Part shown: piece after piece, positions 8,638-17,917 of the stretch
Position numbering within the stretch: the first letter of the stretch is position 1
Layout of the letters: each line of letters starts with the position of its first letter
Notes under the pieces: generated by a model
What the model saw: the letters and a program-made list of their open reading frames with translations, nothing else
What the model was told of the DNA's origin: nothing
The model's database searches: none
Assembly: GCA_964471915.1 (NCBI GenBank)
Contig: CAYYID010000003.1
Location: 92,808-156,807 of the forward strand
From: JAIEPW01 sp964471915
GTDB taxonomy: Bacteria; Acidobacteriota; Terriglobia; Bryobacterales; Bryobacteraceae
Direction of reading: 5' to 3'
Length of the DNA stretch: 64,000 nt
Translations under genes and position numbers: made by a program

Positions 8638-9735
8638 ATGCGTTTCTTTCTCTCCTTCGCGTTGCTGGCGGCGCTGGCCGCGGCCCAAGTCCGCCTTACC
8701 GTGGACCAGTTGCGGACCTTCATCCGTTCCAGCGTGCAGTTGAAGCATGAGGACCGCCGGGTGGCCGACTACCTGAAGCGCGTCCAGATGTCCGAACGCC
8801 TGGAGGACGCCGATGTCGAGGAACTGCTGGGCTTCGGAGCGGGTCCGAAGACCGTCGACGCCCTCAAGACCCTGAGCACGGCGTCGGCCAGTCTGCCGCC
8901 TCCCGGTCCGCGGGTTCCCCAGAACCCCGCGCCGGTGGTCACGATCCCGCCGCCTGGCGAGCAGGAAAAGAACGACGTACTCGGCGCGGCCCGTGACTAT
9001 GCCTTGAACTATACGCGCTCTCTGCCGGACTTCCTGTGCATCCAGGTGACGCGCCGGTACCTGGATCCCTCGGGGCTCGAGTTCTGGCAGCGGCAGGACG
9101 TGATTACGGAGCGGTTGAGCTTCTCGGAAGGCCGCGAGAAATACGACGTCGTGCTGGTGAACGGATCACCGGTGATGAATCTCTCGCATGAGCAACTCGG
9201 CGGCACCACTTCCTCCGGAGAATTCGGCACGCTGCTCAAGGAAGTCTTCGATCCCGAGACCGGCACGGAGTTCTCCTGGGAGCGCTGGGCGACTTTGCGG
9301 GGGCAGCGGACGCACGTCTATGCCTTCCGGGTGTTGCAAAGCCGGTCGAAGTACTCGATCCGAGTGGGCAACCAGGCGCCGATCATCGCGGGCTACCGCG
9401 GACTCGTGTACGTGGAGCGCAGTTCCCGGCAGGTAACGCGGCTGGTGCTGCAGACCGAGGGGTTGCCGCCCACGTTCCCGATTCAGGAGGTCCGGTCGGA
9501 CCTGAACTACGATTACGCCGAGATTGCCGGACGGAAGTATTTGCTGCCGCTGAAGGCCGAAGTCCGGGCGCGCGAGGGCAAGCTGCTGACGAGGAATGAA
9601 GTCGAGTTCCGGTCCTATCGCAAATTCGGCACGGAGACGTCCATCACGTTCGAGCCCGAGCCCTTGCCCGACGAAGTGACGAAGGAACAACCGGAGGCTG
9701 CGAAACCGAAGCCCCCGGCCGTCACGAAGAAGTAA
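8638..9735 (+). CDS. Secreted acidobacterial protein of unknown function
   Basis: A 365-residue protein with a signal peptide of about 16 residues, an N-terminal helical domain (about 20-85), a Pro-rich linker, and a beta-rich domain beginning NYTRSLPDFLCIQVTRRY. The C-terminal part (YDYAEIAGRKYLLPL, then NEVEFRSYRKFGTETSITFEP) shares a clear pattern with the C-terminus of the protein at 38218-39078. The alternating strands recall LolA/LolB-like half-barrels, but this is inference. It starts immediately after the SGNH hydrolase stop (TAGATG) and is the last gene of this three-gene transcript. No catalytic motif seen. Confidence 0.75.
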   Translation: MRFFLSFALLAALAAAQVRLTVDQLRTFIRSSVQLKHEDRRVADYLKRVQMSERLEDADVEELLGFGAGPKTVDALKTLSTASASLPPPGPRVPQNPAPVVTIPPPGEQEKNDVLGAARDYALNYTRSLPDFLCIQVTRRYLDPSGLEFWQRQDVITERLSFSEGREKYDVVLVNGSPVMNLSHEQLGGTTSSGEFGTLLKEVFDPETGTEFSWERWATLRGQRTHVYAFRVLQSRSKYSIRVGNQAPIIAGYRGLVYVERSSRQVTRLVLQTEGLPPTFPIQEVRSDLNYDYAEIAGRKYLLPLKAEVRAREGKLLTRNEVEFRSYRKFGTETSITFEPEPLPDEVTKEQPEAAKPKPPAVTKK

Positions 9736-9746
9736 GTCGCGCCCGC

Positions 9747-12617
9747 TTACGGCGCGCCGAAGATCGCCCGCATGATCAACACCGACATCTCACCCCGGGT
9801 GACGATGTTCTCCGGGCAGTACTGCGTGGCGCTGCAACCGTTCCAGAACCCGAGCTCCTTCATCTTCTGCACGAACCGGAAGTAGATGCTCGTGTCCGGC
9901 ACGTCGGTGAAGTAGGGCACCGGGTTGTGGGTGAAGGTGGTCAGGTTATTCGCCTTCATCCAAGAGGCGATCATGAACACGGCCATCTGTTCGTGCTTGA
10001 TGCCGTCGTTGGAGCAGTAGAGAGGCGGCGTCACCGAACAGCCCGCGGTGATGCCGATGTCCCGGATCCGCTGCACGAACGGGAAGAATCCGCTGTTGGC
10101 GGGCATGTCGTTGAAGTACGGCACCGGGTTGTAGTCGAGCGGCGTCCCCAGCACTTTATTCAGCGAGGCCACGATGAACACCGCCATCTGCGCGCGCGTT
10201 ACCGGGTTCTGCGGGCAGTAGAGGAACGGCGTCAGCGAACAGCCCGCCGTGATGTTGTTGAAGTACATCAGCGAGACGTAGTCGAAATAGGGATTGGACG
10301 ACGGCACGTCCTCGAACACGGGCGCGGCCGTATTGCCCGCCTGCATCACGCGCAGGTTCAAGCCGCCGACGGTCACCAGCGCAAGCCGCGCGGGACCGGA
10401 GTTGGCGGCGACGGTGATCGTGAAAGAGCCGTTACCGTTCCCGGAAGCCGGATTGAGCGTCACCCAGGCGGAGTCGTTCGTGACCGTCCACGCACAACCG
10501 CCCGGGGCGGAGACGTTGATGATCACCGAGCCGCCCGCGGTCTGGAAGAACTTCGGCCCCGTGTTGAGCGAGGTCGCGCACGTGGTGACCGTCGAGAACG
10601 ACCAGATCGGTGTGGTGAGCGTCCCGCCCGGCACTACGGCTTCGACCCTCCAGTAGTATGTCGTGCTGCCGTTGAGCGCCATCGGCTCCAGGAACGTGGT
10701 GGTGACAGTGCGATAGGAGGCCGGGTTCAGGGCGTCGGTGCCCAGGTACACGTTGTACGCGGTCGCCCCGCCCACGGGATTCCAACTCAGCCGGGGACGC
10801 AGCGGCTGGTTCGTGGCGCCGCTGGCGGGGGCGATCAAGCTGAAGGTGGCGCTGACGGTGATCGAAAGCGCCTGGGTGGCTGTCACGGCGGCGGCATCGG
10901 TCACCCGCATGGTGAAGTTGAAGGTTCCACCCGCCGTAGGCGATCCGGTGATCGCTCCGGTGGACGCGTTTAGGGTCAACCCCGGGGGCAGGCTGCCGCT
11001 TTGCAGGTCGAAAGCATAGAGAGGGACGCCACCCCGCGCTACCACGGTCTGCTGGTACGCCACACCCGCCGTACCGCCCGGCAGCGAGGTCGTTTCGAAA
11101 CCGAGCGAGCCCAGATTCAGAGCCACCGAGGCAGCCGGAGGCGCGAAGCGGGGCGTGGGAAGATCCGCGTCGAAGCTCGAGCGGGACACCCCGAATGAGG
11201 ACGGGTAGGGGGCCATGCCGGTAAAGACCGTGGGCGCCTGGGCCGGGTTCGCGCCCGCCGCCTGAACGCGGGTCAGAGTGAGCGGAACGTTCAGGTCCTC
11301 GAGCACCGTCGGCTCCGCGTACACGATCTCGTACACCACCAGGGCCGCGCCGCCGCTAACCGCGATATCCGCAAGCGTAGCCGTGCTGCGATTCGTCGAA
11401 ACCGTGCCGCCAATTCCGAAGGTATCCGTGCCGGTCACCAACTGCGCGATCCCGCTGGGAGTCGCGGACCCGGCCTGCACCAGGCGCACCGATACGGGCG
11501 CCTTCAGCGTGTAGCCGCTCACCAGATTGGTGATCGCAAAGGCCACCCGCCCCGACTGCGTCACCGTCCCGGCCTGCGTGACGTTGAGATTGCTGTTCGA
11601 GGCGAACGTTCCGCCCCCGGTGACGTTTCCCAGGGCGAAGGTCAAGCCGTTCGGGGGCGCGGGGCTCCCGTTCGGATTTCCTCCCGGCGGCGTAGGCCGT
11701 CCGGCCGAATTGAAGGCTTCCTCGGAGTAGTACGTGGCGCCGGGGACATTCTGTCCGTACAGCGTGGTCATATCGACGCCGAAGTCGCCACCGTTCAGGC
11801 TCGGCGGATTGCGGAAAAACGAGGCGAAGTTACGGGGGCGGAACGCGTTCGCATAGCCTTCCCGGACCCGGATCGTGTTCACGCCGCCGCTCGCCGAGTT
11901 CACCGGGTTCAGCGCGGCCGTGGATTGATTAGCAACGGTAACGGTGGCGCTAGGAGTAAAGCTGGCGAAGCTTCCGCCGACGGTCGCGGTGACCGCGTTG
12001 CCGCCGATGCCGAATACGGCCGGCGCCGATGCCCGCAACCCGGTGATCCGGAACCGGCGCGTGGTGCTGTTACCCGGCGGGTCGATCGGCACGTTCGGGA
12101 AAACCAGCAGGTTCGTGGACGCCACGCGACCTTGAAACACGTTCGGACGTCCCGTGCCGTAAGTCGCGGCCAGGCCAGGCGTGCCGTCGTAAGTCTGGGC
12201 GGGATTGCCGGTGCTCAGGATACTGCATTGTCCGGGCGCCTGCCCGGTGGGACCGCCGTTGCCGGCGCTGTCGTCGGGCGCAAGCGGCGCGCCGCAGTTC
12301 AGCATCGGCCGCGTGGGATTCACCGTCGAGTTCGGCTCGTCTACAATCAGCAGCGTTTCACTAACGATGTCCGCGGCTACCAGCCGGCTCGAGACGGTGG
12401 TATTGACGAGTGCCGTCACCGTGAACCGGGGCACCGCGACACCCGCTGCGGTCGGTGTACCGCCCGTGCAGGTCAGGACCACGTCCGAAGCGAGTTCGGT
12501 ATACCCCGAGGACCGGATGGTGGCAGGTGTTCCCGCGCTGACGGCGCAGGACATCTGTTGGCCGAGCGCTGGAATCCCGCCGCAAAGGAAAGAAAACAAG
12601 ACGGCTTTGCGTCGCAT
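9747..12617 (-). CDS. Large surface protein with Ig-like, BACON and three SLH domains
   Basis: A 956-residue secreted protein. Approximate order: signal peptide 1-19; a long Thr/Ser/Asn/Gly-rich region to about 500; a putative Ig (He_PIG) domain 505-592 with the GSLPPGLTLNASTGAITG signature; a fibronectin-III-like domain 593-680; a BACON-like domain 690-760 (PGGCAWTVTNDSAWVTL); and three SLH-like repeats 765-956, each with an F-x-D-V/M-P start and a V-T-R-x-Q/E-M core. SLH repeats normally anchor proteins to the cell wall or S-layer, while He_PIG and BACON domains are adhesion or glycan-binding modules. In this diderm the anchoring partner is unknown. Convergent with the gene before it. Confidence 0.82.
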   Translation of the reverse strand: MRRKAVLFSFLCGGIPALGQQMSCAVSAGTPATIRSSGYTELASDVVLTCTGGTPTAAGVAVPRFTVTALVNTTVSSRLVAADIVSETLLIVDEPNSTVNPTRPMLNCGAPLAPDDSAGNGGPTGQAPGQCSILSTGNPAQTYDGTPGLAATYGTGRPNVFQGRVASTNLLVFPNVPIDPPGNSTTRRFRITGLRASAPAVFGIGGNAVTATVGGSFASFTPSATVTVANQSTAALNPVNSASGGVNTIRVREGYANAFRPRNFASFFRNPPSLNGGDFGVDMTTLYGQNVPGATYYSEEAFNSAGRPTPPGGNPNGSPAPPNGLTFALGNVTGGGTFASNSNLNVTQAGTVTQSGRVAFAITNLVSGYTLKAPVSVRLVQAGSATPSGIAQLVTGTDTFGIGGTVSTNRSTATLADIAVSGGAALVVYEIVYAEPTVLEDLNVPLTLTRVQAAGANPAQAPTVFTGMAPYPSSFGVSRSSFDADLPTPRFAPPAASVALNLGSLGFETTSLPGGTAGVAYQQTVVARGGVPLYAFDLQSGSLPPGLTLNASTGAITGSPTAGGTFNFTMRVTDAAAVTATQALSITVSATFSLIAPASGATNQPLRPRLSWNPVGGATAYNVYLGTDALNPASYRTVTTTFLEPMALNGSTTYYWRVEAVVPGGTLTTPIWSFSTVTTCATSLNTGPKFFQTAGGSVIINVSAPGGCAWTVTNDSAWVTLNPASGNGNGSFTITVAANSGPARLALVTVGGLNLRVMQAGNTAAPVFEDVPSSNPYFDYVSLMYFNNITAGCSLTPFLYCPQNPVTRAQMAVFIVASLNKVLGTPLDYNPVPYFNDMPANSGFFPFVQRIRDIGITAGCSVTPPLYCSNDGIKHEQMAVFMIASWMKANNLTTFTHNPVPYFTDVPDTSIYFRFVQKMKELGFWNGCSATQYCPENIVTRGEMSVLIMRAIFGAP

Positions 12618-12691
12618 GGCTCAACATAGCGGGTTCTCACCCAGCGCGTCAATCGCACGAAGGAACCAGGGGGATCCTGGAACTACTGGTA

Positions 12692-13468
12692 CTAGTGATT
12701 ACCGGCGGACCTCGCCGGCTTCTCCCCGCCCTCGTCGGGATCCTCGACTCGCTTGTTCATGTATTTGACAATAATCGAGATACGTCGATTCGACGGATCC
12801 TCGGGACGCGCTGGATTGCGGAGCTGCCGGTCCGCGAAACCGCGGACCTGCTGGATCTGGTCGGGCCGCAGCCCCCGGCTATCCATCAGCCGGCGCGCTG
12901 CGTTGGCCCGATCCGCGGATAACTCCCAGTTCGTGTAGGAAGGGTCCTTGAACGGCTTGGCGTCCGTATGCCCCTCGAGCAGCAGGTGGTTCGGCATCTT
13001 GCCGAGTTCGTCCGAGAGCAACTGGATAAACTCGACGCCGGCGGCGCTCGGCTTTGCCGAGCCGGAGTCGAAAAAGACGCCGCTTTCGTTCTCCGACATT
13101 TCGATCCGCAGTCCCTCGCCGGTGACGCTCATCCGGATGTGGTCTTTGAGCTTCTCGAGGCTGGGCGCTTTCTTAATGGACTGTTCCAGCTTGTCCTTGA
13201 GCTGCGTCAAATCGCTCTTCGAGAGGTTGAGGCTCTCGCCGCTGCCCGCGGCCGCGGAACCGGACAGCTTGCCGACACCCGTAGGATCGGTGAAGTAAAT
13301 CGAGATCGCCTTCTTCACCTCCTGATTGGCGTTCATCAGCCAGAGCACGATGAAGAGCGCCATCATCGCTGTGACGAAATCGGCGTAGGCCACCTTCCAG
13401 GCCCCGCCATGGTGGGCCTGATGGCTGACCTTTTTCTTGATGAGGGGGGGCGGGCCGTTGTCGGTCAT
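12692..13468 (-). CDS. motB: Flagellar motor stator protein MotB
   Basis: A 258-residue MotB. Seen: an N-terminal basic stretch, one membrane helix with the proton-carrying aspartate in VAYADFVTAMMALF about residue 30, a plug/linker region, and a C-terminal OmpA-like peptidoglycan-binding domain (LLLEGHTDAKPF, NWELSADRANAARR). Start taken at ATG 13468, preceded by GGAAGGACC; an upstream start would add nine residues overlapping motA. It lies 16 bases after motA. No other flagellar genes are in the window, so the stator pair stands alone here. OmpA-type secretion or gliding stators are a less likely alternative. Confidence 0.9.
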   Translation of the reverse strand: MTDNGPPPLIKKKVSHQAHHGGAWKVAYADFVTAMMALFIVLWLMNANQEVKKAISIYFTDPTGVGKLSGSAAAGSGESLNLSKSDLTQLKDKLEQSIKKAPSLEKLKDHIRMSVTGEGLRIEMSENESGVFFDSGSAKPSAAGVEFIQLLSDELGKMPNHLLLEGHTDAKPFKDPSYTNWELSADRANAARRLMDSRGLRPDQIQQVRGFADRQLRNPARPEDPSNRRISIIVKYMNKRVEDPDEGGEKPARSAGNH

Positions 13469-13484
13469 CAAGGTCCTTCCCTCC

Positions 13485-14378
13485 CTAAGCGGCACCGGCG
13501 GCGGGGGAGACAGCGGCGGGCGCTGCGGGGGTCCCCTTGCAGGCGGTCTCCATTTCCTGAAACGTCGGCCGCAAATCGGCTGGGATGGCCCGGCGCGCGA
13601 ACTCGATCGCGAGGATCGGCGCGGCGCCTTTGACGAACGCCATCGCCCCCGCCCGCAGGCACTTGTAATAGTCCAGCTCCGCGTCTACGGACTTCGTCAT
13701 GTTGCTCGCCAGCGGCGAAAGGAATCCGTAACACAGCAGAATCCCGAGGAAGGTGCCCACCAGCGCCGCCGCCACTTTGTGTCCGATCTCCTCGGGCGGC
13801 CCGCCCAGCGATCCCATCGTGATCACGACGCCCAGCACCGCGGCCACGATGCCGAAACCCGGCAACGCATCGGCCACCGTGGTCAGCGCCGCAATCGGCG
13901 CCTGCGAGTGGTGGTGGTGCGCCTCGGCGTCCGCCTCCATCATCTGATCGATGTCGAACGGCGTCACGCCGCCCGAAAGCGCCATCCGCAGCGAGTCGCA
14001 CAGGTACGCCACGGCGTGGTGGTTCTTGAGAAATTTTGGGTACTTCTGAAAAATCGGACTCGTGTCCGGAGCCTCAATGTCCGCCTCCAGCTTCACCATG
14101 CCGTTCTTGCGCGCATGCTGGAACAAGTCGCTCAGCATCTTCAACGTATCCAGGTACACAGCCTTATCGTAGGGACTCCCCTGCAACACTCCCGCCAGCC
14201 CCTTGGCGATTTGCAGCACCACCCGCAGGGGGTTGGCGATCAACAGCGCCCCGAGTGCCGCTCCCCCGATGATCACCAGTTCCGCCGGCTGCAGCAGCAC
14301 CGCCAGTTGCCCGTGCTCCATCAGGTACCCACCCACCACGGCGCCCAGCACGATCGCGATTCCGATGAGAGCGAACAT
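13485..14378 (-). CDS. motA: Flagellar motor stator protein MotA
   Basis: A 297-residue four-helix membrane protein of the MotA/TolQ/ExbB family. Seen: MFALIGIAIVLGAVVGGY as the first helix, an AELVIIGGAALGALLIAN second helix, a cytoplasmic loop with HARKNGMVKLEAD, and the third/fourth helices in LPGFGIVAAVLGVVITMG and AALVGTFLGILLCYGF. It forms the proton channel with MotB. ATG 14378 matches the family's conserved N-terminus; an in-frame start 18 codons upstream would run into the divergent acylphosphatase leader. The C-terminal tail is Ala/Pro-rich. Co-transcribed with motB. Confidence 0.92.
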   Translation of the reverse strand: MFALIGIAIVLGAVVGGYLMEHGQLAVLLQPAELVIIGGAALGALLIANPLRVVLQIAKGLAGVLQGSPYDKAVYLDTLKMLSDLFQHARKNGMVKLEADIEAPDTSPIFQKYPKFLKNHHAVAYLCDSLRMALSGGVTPFDIDQMMEADAEAHHHHSQAPIAALTTVADALPGFGIVAAVLGVVITMGSLGGPPEEIGHKVAAALVGTFLGILLCYGFLSPLASNMTKSVDAELDYYKCLRAGAMAFVKGAAPILAIEFARRAIPADLRPTFQEMETACKGTPAAPAAVSPAAGAA

Positions 14379-14433
14379 AGTTCCAACCCTGCATATCGGC
14401 CCGAGGCGCCGGATTGGTACTCTGGTCGCCATA

Positions 14434-14706
14434 ATGTTGGCGGCACAGGAGTTCTTGATCCGCGGCCGGGTCCAAGGGGTCGGCTACCGCAACTTCGTCG
14501 AGCGCTGCGCCCGCCGCCTGGAACTGGCTGGCTATGTGCGCAACCTTGCGAACGGCAGCGTCGAGGTCGTCGCCCAAGGCCCGCCACACCGGCTCGACGA
14601 ACTCGCCAGCCTCCTTGCCCGCGGCCCCCGCTTCGCCGAAGTCGACGCCGTCGAGCGCACCGCCATTCCGGTGCTAGACTTAGAAGGTTTTGTGATCCGC
14701 CGCTAG
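14434..14706 (+). CDS. acyP: Acylphosphatase
   Basis: A 90-residue protein of normal acylphosphatase length, hydrolysing carboxyl-phosphate bonds in the cytoplasm. Seen: the signature GRVQGVGYRNFVER with the catalytic arginine, then GYVRNLANGSVEVVAQG with the catalytic asparagine in NLANGSVE. The fold is complete. Divergent from motA, and 25 bases upstream of apt on the same strand. Confidence 0.93.
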   Translation: MLAAQEFLIRGRVQGVGYRNFVERCARRLELAGYVRNLANGSVEVVAQGPPHRLDELASLLARGPRFAEVDAVERTAIPVLDLEGFVIRR

Positions 14707-14731
14707 CCGCCGGATCCGGACTTTCTCTTCC

Positions 14732-15247
14732 ATGGACCACCTCAAAGCACTGATCCGCGAGGTTCCGGACTTTCCGAAACCCGGCATCAACTTCTACGAC
14801 ATCACCACGCTCTTGAAGGACCGCGCCGGCCTCGGCGCCGTGATCGACGGCTTCAAGACCCACTACGCCGGCCGGCCCATCGACGTCGTGCTCGGCATCG
14901 AGGCCCGGGGGTTCATCTTCGCGCCGGCCCTCGCTTACGCCCTCGGCCACGGCTTTGTGCCGGTCCGCAAGCCGAAGAAACTGCCCGCCGCCACCGAGCG
15001 CATCGAGTACGCGCTCGAATATGGCACCGACGTGCTAGAGATCCATCGCGATGCCATCGCGCCCGGCATGAACGTCCTGATCGTCGACGACGTGCTGGCC
15101 ACCGGCGGCACCGCGCGCGCCGTTACCCAACTGGTCGAAAAGCTGGGCGGCAAAGTGGCAGGCCTCGGCTTCGTGCTGGAACTCGACTTCCTGAACGGGC
15201 GCGACAAGCTGACCGGCTTCGAGGTCCATTCCCTGCTCCACTACTGA
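14732..15247 (+). CDS. apt: Adenine phosphoribosyltransferase
   Basis: A 171-residue type I phosphoribosyltransferase converting adenine and PRPP to AMP. Seen: the family N-terminus IREVPDFPKPGINFYDIT, the IEARGFIFAPALA hood segment, and the PRPP-binding motif VLIVDDVLATGGTARA about residue 115. Full length, no oddities. It sits 15 bases upstream of ispE, and prs, which supplies its co-substrate PRPP, is the gene after that, giving a purine-salvage/PRPP theme. Confidence 0.96.
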   Translation: MDHLKALIREVPDFPKPGINFYDITTLLKDRAGLGAVIDGFKTHYAGRPIDVVLGIEARGFIFAPALAYALGHGFVPVRKPKKLPAATERIEYALEYGTDVLEIHRDAIAPGMNVLIVDDVLATGGTARAVTQLVEKLGGKVAGLGFVLELDFLNGRDKLTGFEVHSLLHY

Positions 15248-15262
15248 GCCCCGGCCTCCCCC

Positions 15263-16258
15263 ATGAAATACGCCCGCGTCCCGTCGCACGCCAAGCTGAA
15301 CCTGGATCTGCGGGTGCTGCACAAGCGGCCGGACGGGTACCATGAGATCCGGACCGTGTTTCAGACCATCTCGGTCCACGACACCCTCGAGATCGCCGTC
15401 GAGCCTGCCGGGTGCACCGCCATCACCGTGGACTGCAACGTCGAGATCCCGGGAAACCTGGTGGTGACCGCGGCCCGGGCCGTGCTCCAGCGGTTGCGGA
15501 CCAGCGCCCGCGTGCATTTCCGCCTCTGGAAGCGGATCCCCATGGGCGGCGGCCTGGGCGGCGGATCCTCCAACGCCGCCGCGGTCGTGCTGGCGCTGCC
15601 GCCGCTGCTCGGCAAGCGCCTCAGTTGGGATGCGGCCCTGGAGATCGCGGCCGGCCTGGGCAGCGATGTTCCATTCTTCCTGGTCGGCGGGACCGCCCTC
15701 GGCCTGGGCCGGGGCACGGAACTCTATCCCCTGGCTGACGCGCCACGCTCCCCCGGCTTGCTGATCGCACCCGGCGTGCATGTCTCCACCGCCGCGGCCT
15801 ATGCCGATCTGGCGCGGCCCGCGGCGTTGACAGAACCCCTGCTGTTACGGGATATTAATAGATTCCAGCGGTGCGTCTGGCAACTCGGCGTGTCTGGAGG
15901 GGGTGAGTCCGGCGGCGGGTTGCCGGAGGCCTTCCACAACGATTTCGAAGCCGTGGTGTTCCGGCGCCATCCCCGTCTCCGGCGGCTGCGCGCCGCTCTC
16001 GAGAAGGCGGGCGCCCGGACGGCGCGGATGACGGGAAGCGGATCGGCTTTGTTCGGATTGTTTGCCTCGGCACAGGAGCGGGATCGCGCGGCCGGGGCGT
16101 GGAATCGGGTGCGGGACGGCGCGGCGGTGCCCTTTACGTTCGTCAGCCGCGCGCAGTATGGCAGTATCTGGCGCGGCTCCGAGCCGCGCCGCCAGGAGAG
16201 GAAGACCGGCGGGAAACGAGTGGAGCCATGGCCGCCCCCCGAATGGTTCGAGGCATGA
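15263..16258 (+). CDS. ispE: 4-diphosphocytidyl-2-C-methyl-D-erythritol kinase
   Basis: GHMP kinase of the non-mevalonate isoprenoid pathway, phosphorylating CDP-ME on its 2-hydroxyl. Seen: SHAKLNLDLRVLHKRPDGYHE with the substrate-binding Lys/Asp, the ATP-binding PMGGGLGGGSSNAA about residue 93, the GSDVPFFLVGGTALGLGRG segment and the C-terminal MTGSGSALFGLF. At 331 residues it is longer than the usual 280-300: after the last fold element there is a basic tail of about 35 residues (GSEPRRQERKTGGKR) with no recognisable domain. Its stop overlaps the prs start (ATGA). Confidence 0.94.
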   Translation: MKYARVPSHAKLNLDLRVLHKRPDGYHEIRTVFQTISVHDTLEIAVEPAGCTAITVDCNVEIPGNLVVTAARAVLQRLRTSARVHFRLWKRIPMGGGLGGGSSNAAAVVLALPPLLGKRLSWDAALEIAAGLGSDVPFFLVGGTALGLGRGTELYPLADAPRSPGLLIAPGVHVSTAAAYADLARPAALTEPLLLRDINRFQRCVWQLGVSGGGESGGGLPEAFHNDFEAVVFRRHPRLRRLRAALEKAGARTARMTGSGSALFGLFASAQERDRAAGAWNRVRDGAAVPFTFVSRAQYGSIWRGSEPRRQERKTGGKRVEPWPPPEWFEA

Positions 16259-17199
16259 GATTCAACCATCTCAAGGTGTTCACCGGCAACGCCCACCGGG
16301 CGCTGGCGGCCGAGATTTGCCAGGAACTCGGCTGCCACGTCTCCGCGGCCACCGTCAAACCGTTCTCCGACGGCGAAATCCATCTCCAGATTGAGGAAAA
16401 CGTCCGCGGCGCCGACGTCTTCGTGGTGCAGCCGACCTGCACGCCCGTGGACCGCAACCTCATGGAAATCCTGCTCATGATGGACGCGCTCAAGCGCGCC
16501 TCTGCAGAACGCATCACGGCAGTGTTACCCTATTATGGGTATGCGCGGCAGGACCGGAAGGACCGGCCGCGGATGCCGATTTCGGCCCGCCTGGTCGCCA
16601 GTCTGCTGGAACGGGCCGGCGCCGACCGGATTCTCGCGCTCGATTTGCACGCCGCGCAGATTCAAGGGTTTTTCGACGTCCCGGTGGACCATCTGTTCGC
16701 GACCCCGGTGATGATCGAGTATTTCCGCACGCTGCGGGGGGAGCGCCTCACGGTGGTTTCTCCGGACGCGGGCGGCGTGGAGCGGGCGCGGGCGTTCGCG
16801 AAGCGTTTGGATGCGCCGCTGGCGATTATCGACAAGCGCCGCACGGAAGTGAATGTCGCCGAAGTGATGCACATCATCGGCGAAGTGGAAGGGCAGGACT
16901 GTTTGATCGTCGACGACATGATCGACACCGCGGGAACGCTGGTGAAGGCGAGCGAGGCGCTGCACGCGCAGGGCGCGCGCTCGGTGCGCGCGTGCGCCAC
17001 CCACGCCGTCCTCTCTGGACCGGCGGTGGAGCGCATCAATGCCAGCGGCCTCGCCGAGGTGGTGCTCACCAACTCGATCCCGCTGCGCGAAGCGGCGGCC
17101 CAGTGCGCCAAGATCAAGGTCCTCTCGGTGGGCTCGCTGCTCGCCCAGGCGATTCAATCGATCCACTCCGACGGATCGGTAAGCACGTTATTCGTATAG
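16255..17199 (+). CDS. prs: Ribose-phosphate pyrophosphokinase
   Basis: A 314-residue class I PRPP synthase making PRPP from ribose 5-phosphate and ATP, feeding purine, pyrimidine, His and Trp synthesis. Seen: KVFTGNAHRALAAEI, the FSDGEIHLQIEENVRG segment, PYYGYARQDRKD (ATP-binding), the DLHAAQIQGFFDVPVDHL motif with the metal-binding His and the PRPP loop VDDMIDTAGTL. Length and motifs are normal. The ATG at 16255 overlaps the ispE stop; prs is followed 25 bases later by rplY. Confidence 0.97.
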   Translation: MRFNHLKVFTGNAHRALAAEICQELGCHVSAATVKPFSDGEIHLQIEENVRGADVFVVQPTCTPVDRNLMEILLMMDALKRASAERITAVLPYYGYARQDRKDRPRMPISARLVASLLERAGADRILALDLHAAQIQGFFDVPVDHLFATPVMIEYFRTLRGERLTVVSPDAGGVERARAFAKRLDAPLAIIDKRRTEVNVAEVMHIIGEVEGQDCLIVDDMIDTAGTLVKASEALHAQGARSVRACATHAVLSGPAVERINASGLAEVVLTNSIPLREAAAQCAKIKVLSVGSLLAQAIQSIHSDGSVSTLFV

Positions 17200-17224
17200 A
17201 ACGGAACCCAGGCAGGAGTCAGGC

Positions 17225-17908
17225 ATGAAGAAGGACATTACGATCACCGCCGCGCCGCGCGCGACGCGGGGCAAGAACGAAGCGCGGCGGATGCGGGCCG
17301 CGGGCATGGCACCCGCCGTCCTCTACGGCGCGGAAAAGGATCCGGTGGCGGTGGCCGTCGACCCCAAGCAGGTGGTGAAGATCCTGATGAGCTCCACCGG
17401 GCACAACACCATCTTCGACCTCGACGTCACGGGCGTGGAAAACACCCCGGTGATGATCCTGGACTGGCAGGTGGATCCCGTGAAGGAACAGAAGTTCCTG
17501 CACATCGACCTGAAGCGCATCGACCTGTCGAAGGAACTCGAAGTCAAGGTGCCCGTGCACCACAAGGGCGAGCCCAAGGGCGTGAAGCTGCAGGGCGGCC
17601 TGCTCGAAGTGGTCACCCGCGAAATCGAGATCGAGTGCCTGCCCAACGACATCCCCGAGTTCTTCGAGGTGGACGTCACCGAACTGAACCTGCACGGCAC
17701 GATCCGCGCGGGCGACATCCCGCTGTCGGGCTCGATGAAGCTGGTGAGCCCGGCCGACGCGGTGCTGGTGCACGTGGTGGCGATGCGGGCGGAGGCGGAA
17801 GCCACGCCGGCGGCCGAGGCGGGCGCCGAAGCCGCGCAGCCCGAAGTCATCAAGAAGGGCAAGAAGGAAGAGGCCGCCCCGGCGGCCGACGACAAGAAGA
17901 AGAAGTAA
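17225..17908 (+). CDS. rplY: 50S ribosomal protein L25, long Ctc/TL5 form
   Basis: A 227-residue L25 with two domains: the N-terminal 5S-rRNA-binding domain (ARGKNEARRMRAAGMAPAVLYG, residues 15-95) and the C-terminal TL5-type beta domain (100-185), followed by an Ala/Glu-rich and then Lys-rich tail. A strong ribosome site (AGGAG at 17215-17219) precedes the ATG. The order prs, rplY, pth, rpsF is a common bacterial arrangement. The pth gene begins ten bases downstream. Confidence 0.96.
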   Translation: MKKDITITAAPRATRGKNEARRMRAAGMAPAVLYGAEKDPVAVAVDPKQVVKILMSSTGHNTIFDLDVTGVENTPVMILDWQVDPVKEQKFLHIDLKRIDLSKELEVKVPVHHKGEPKGVKLQGGLLEVVTREIEIECLPNDIPEFFEVDVTELNLHGTIRAGDIPLSGSMKLVSPADAVLVHVVAMRAEAEATPAAEAGAEAAQPEVIKKGKKEEAAPAADDKKKK

Positions 17909-17917
17909 GCCGGAACG

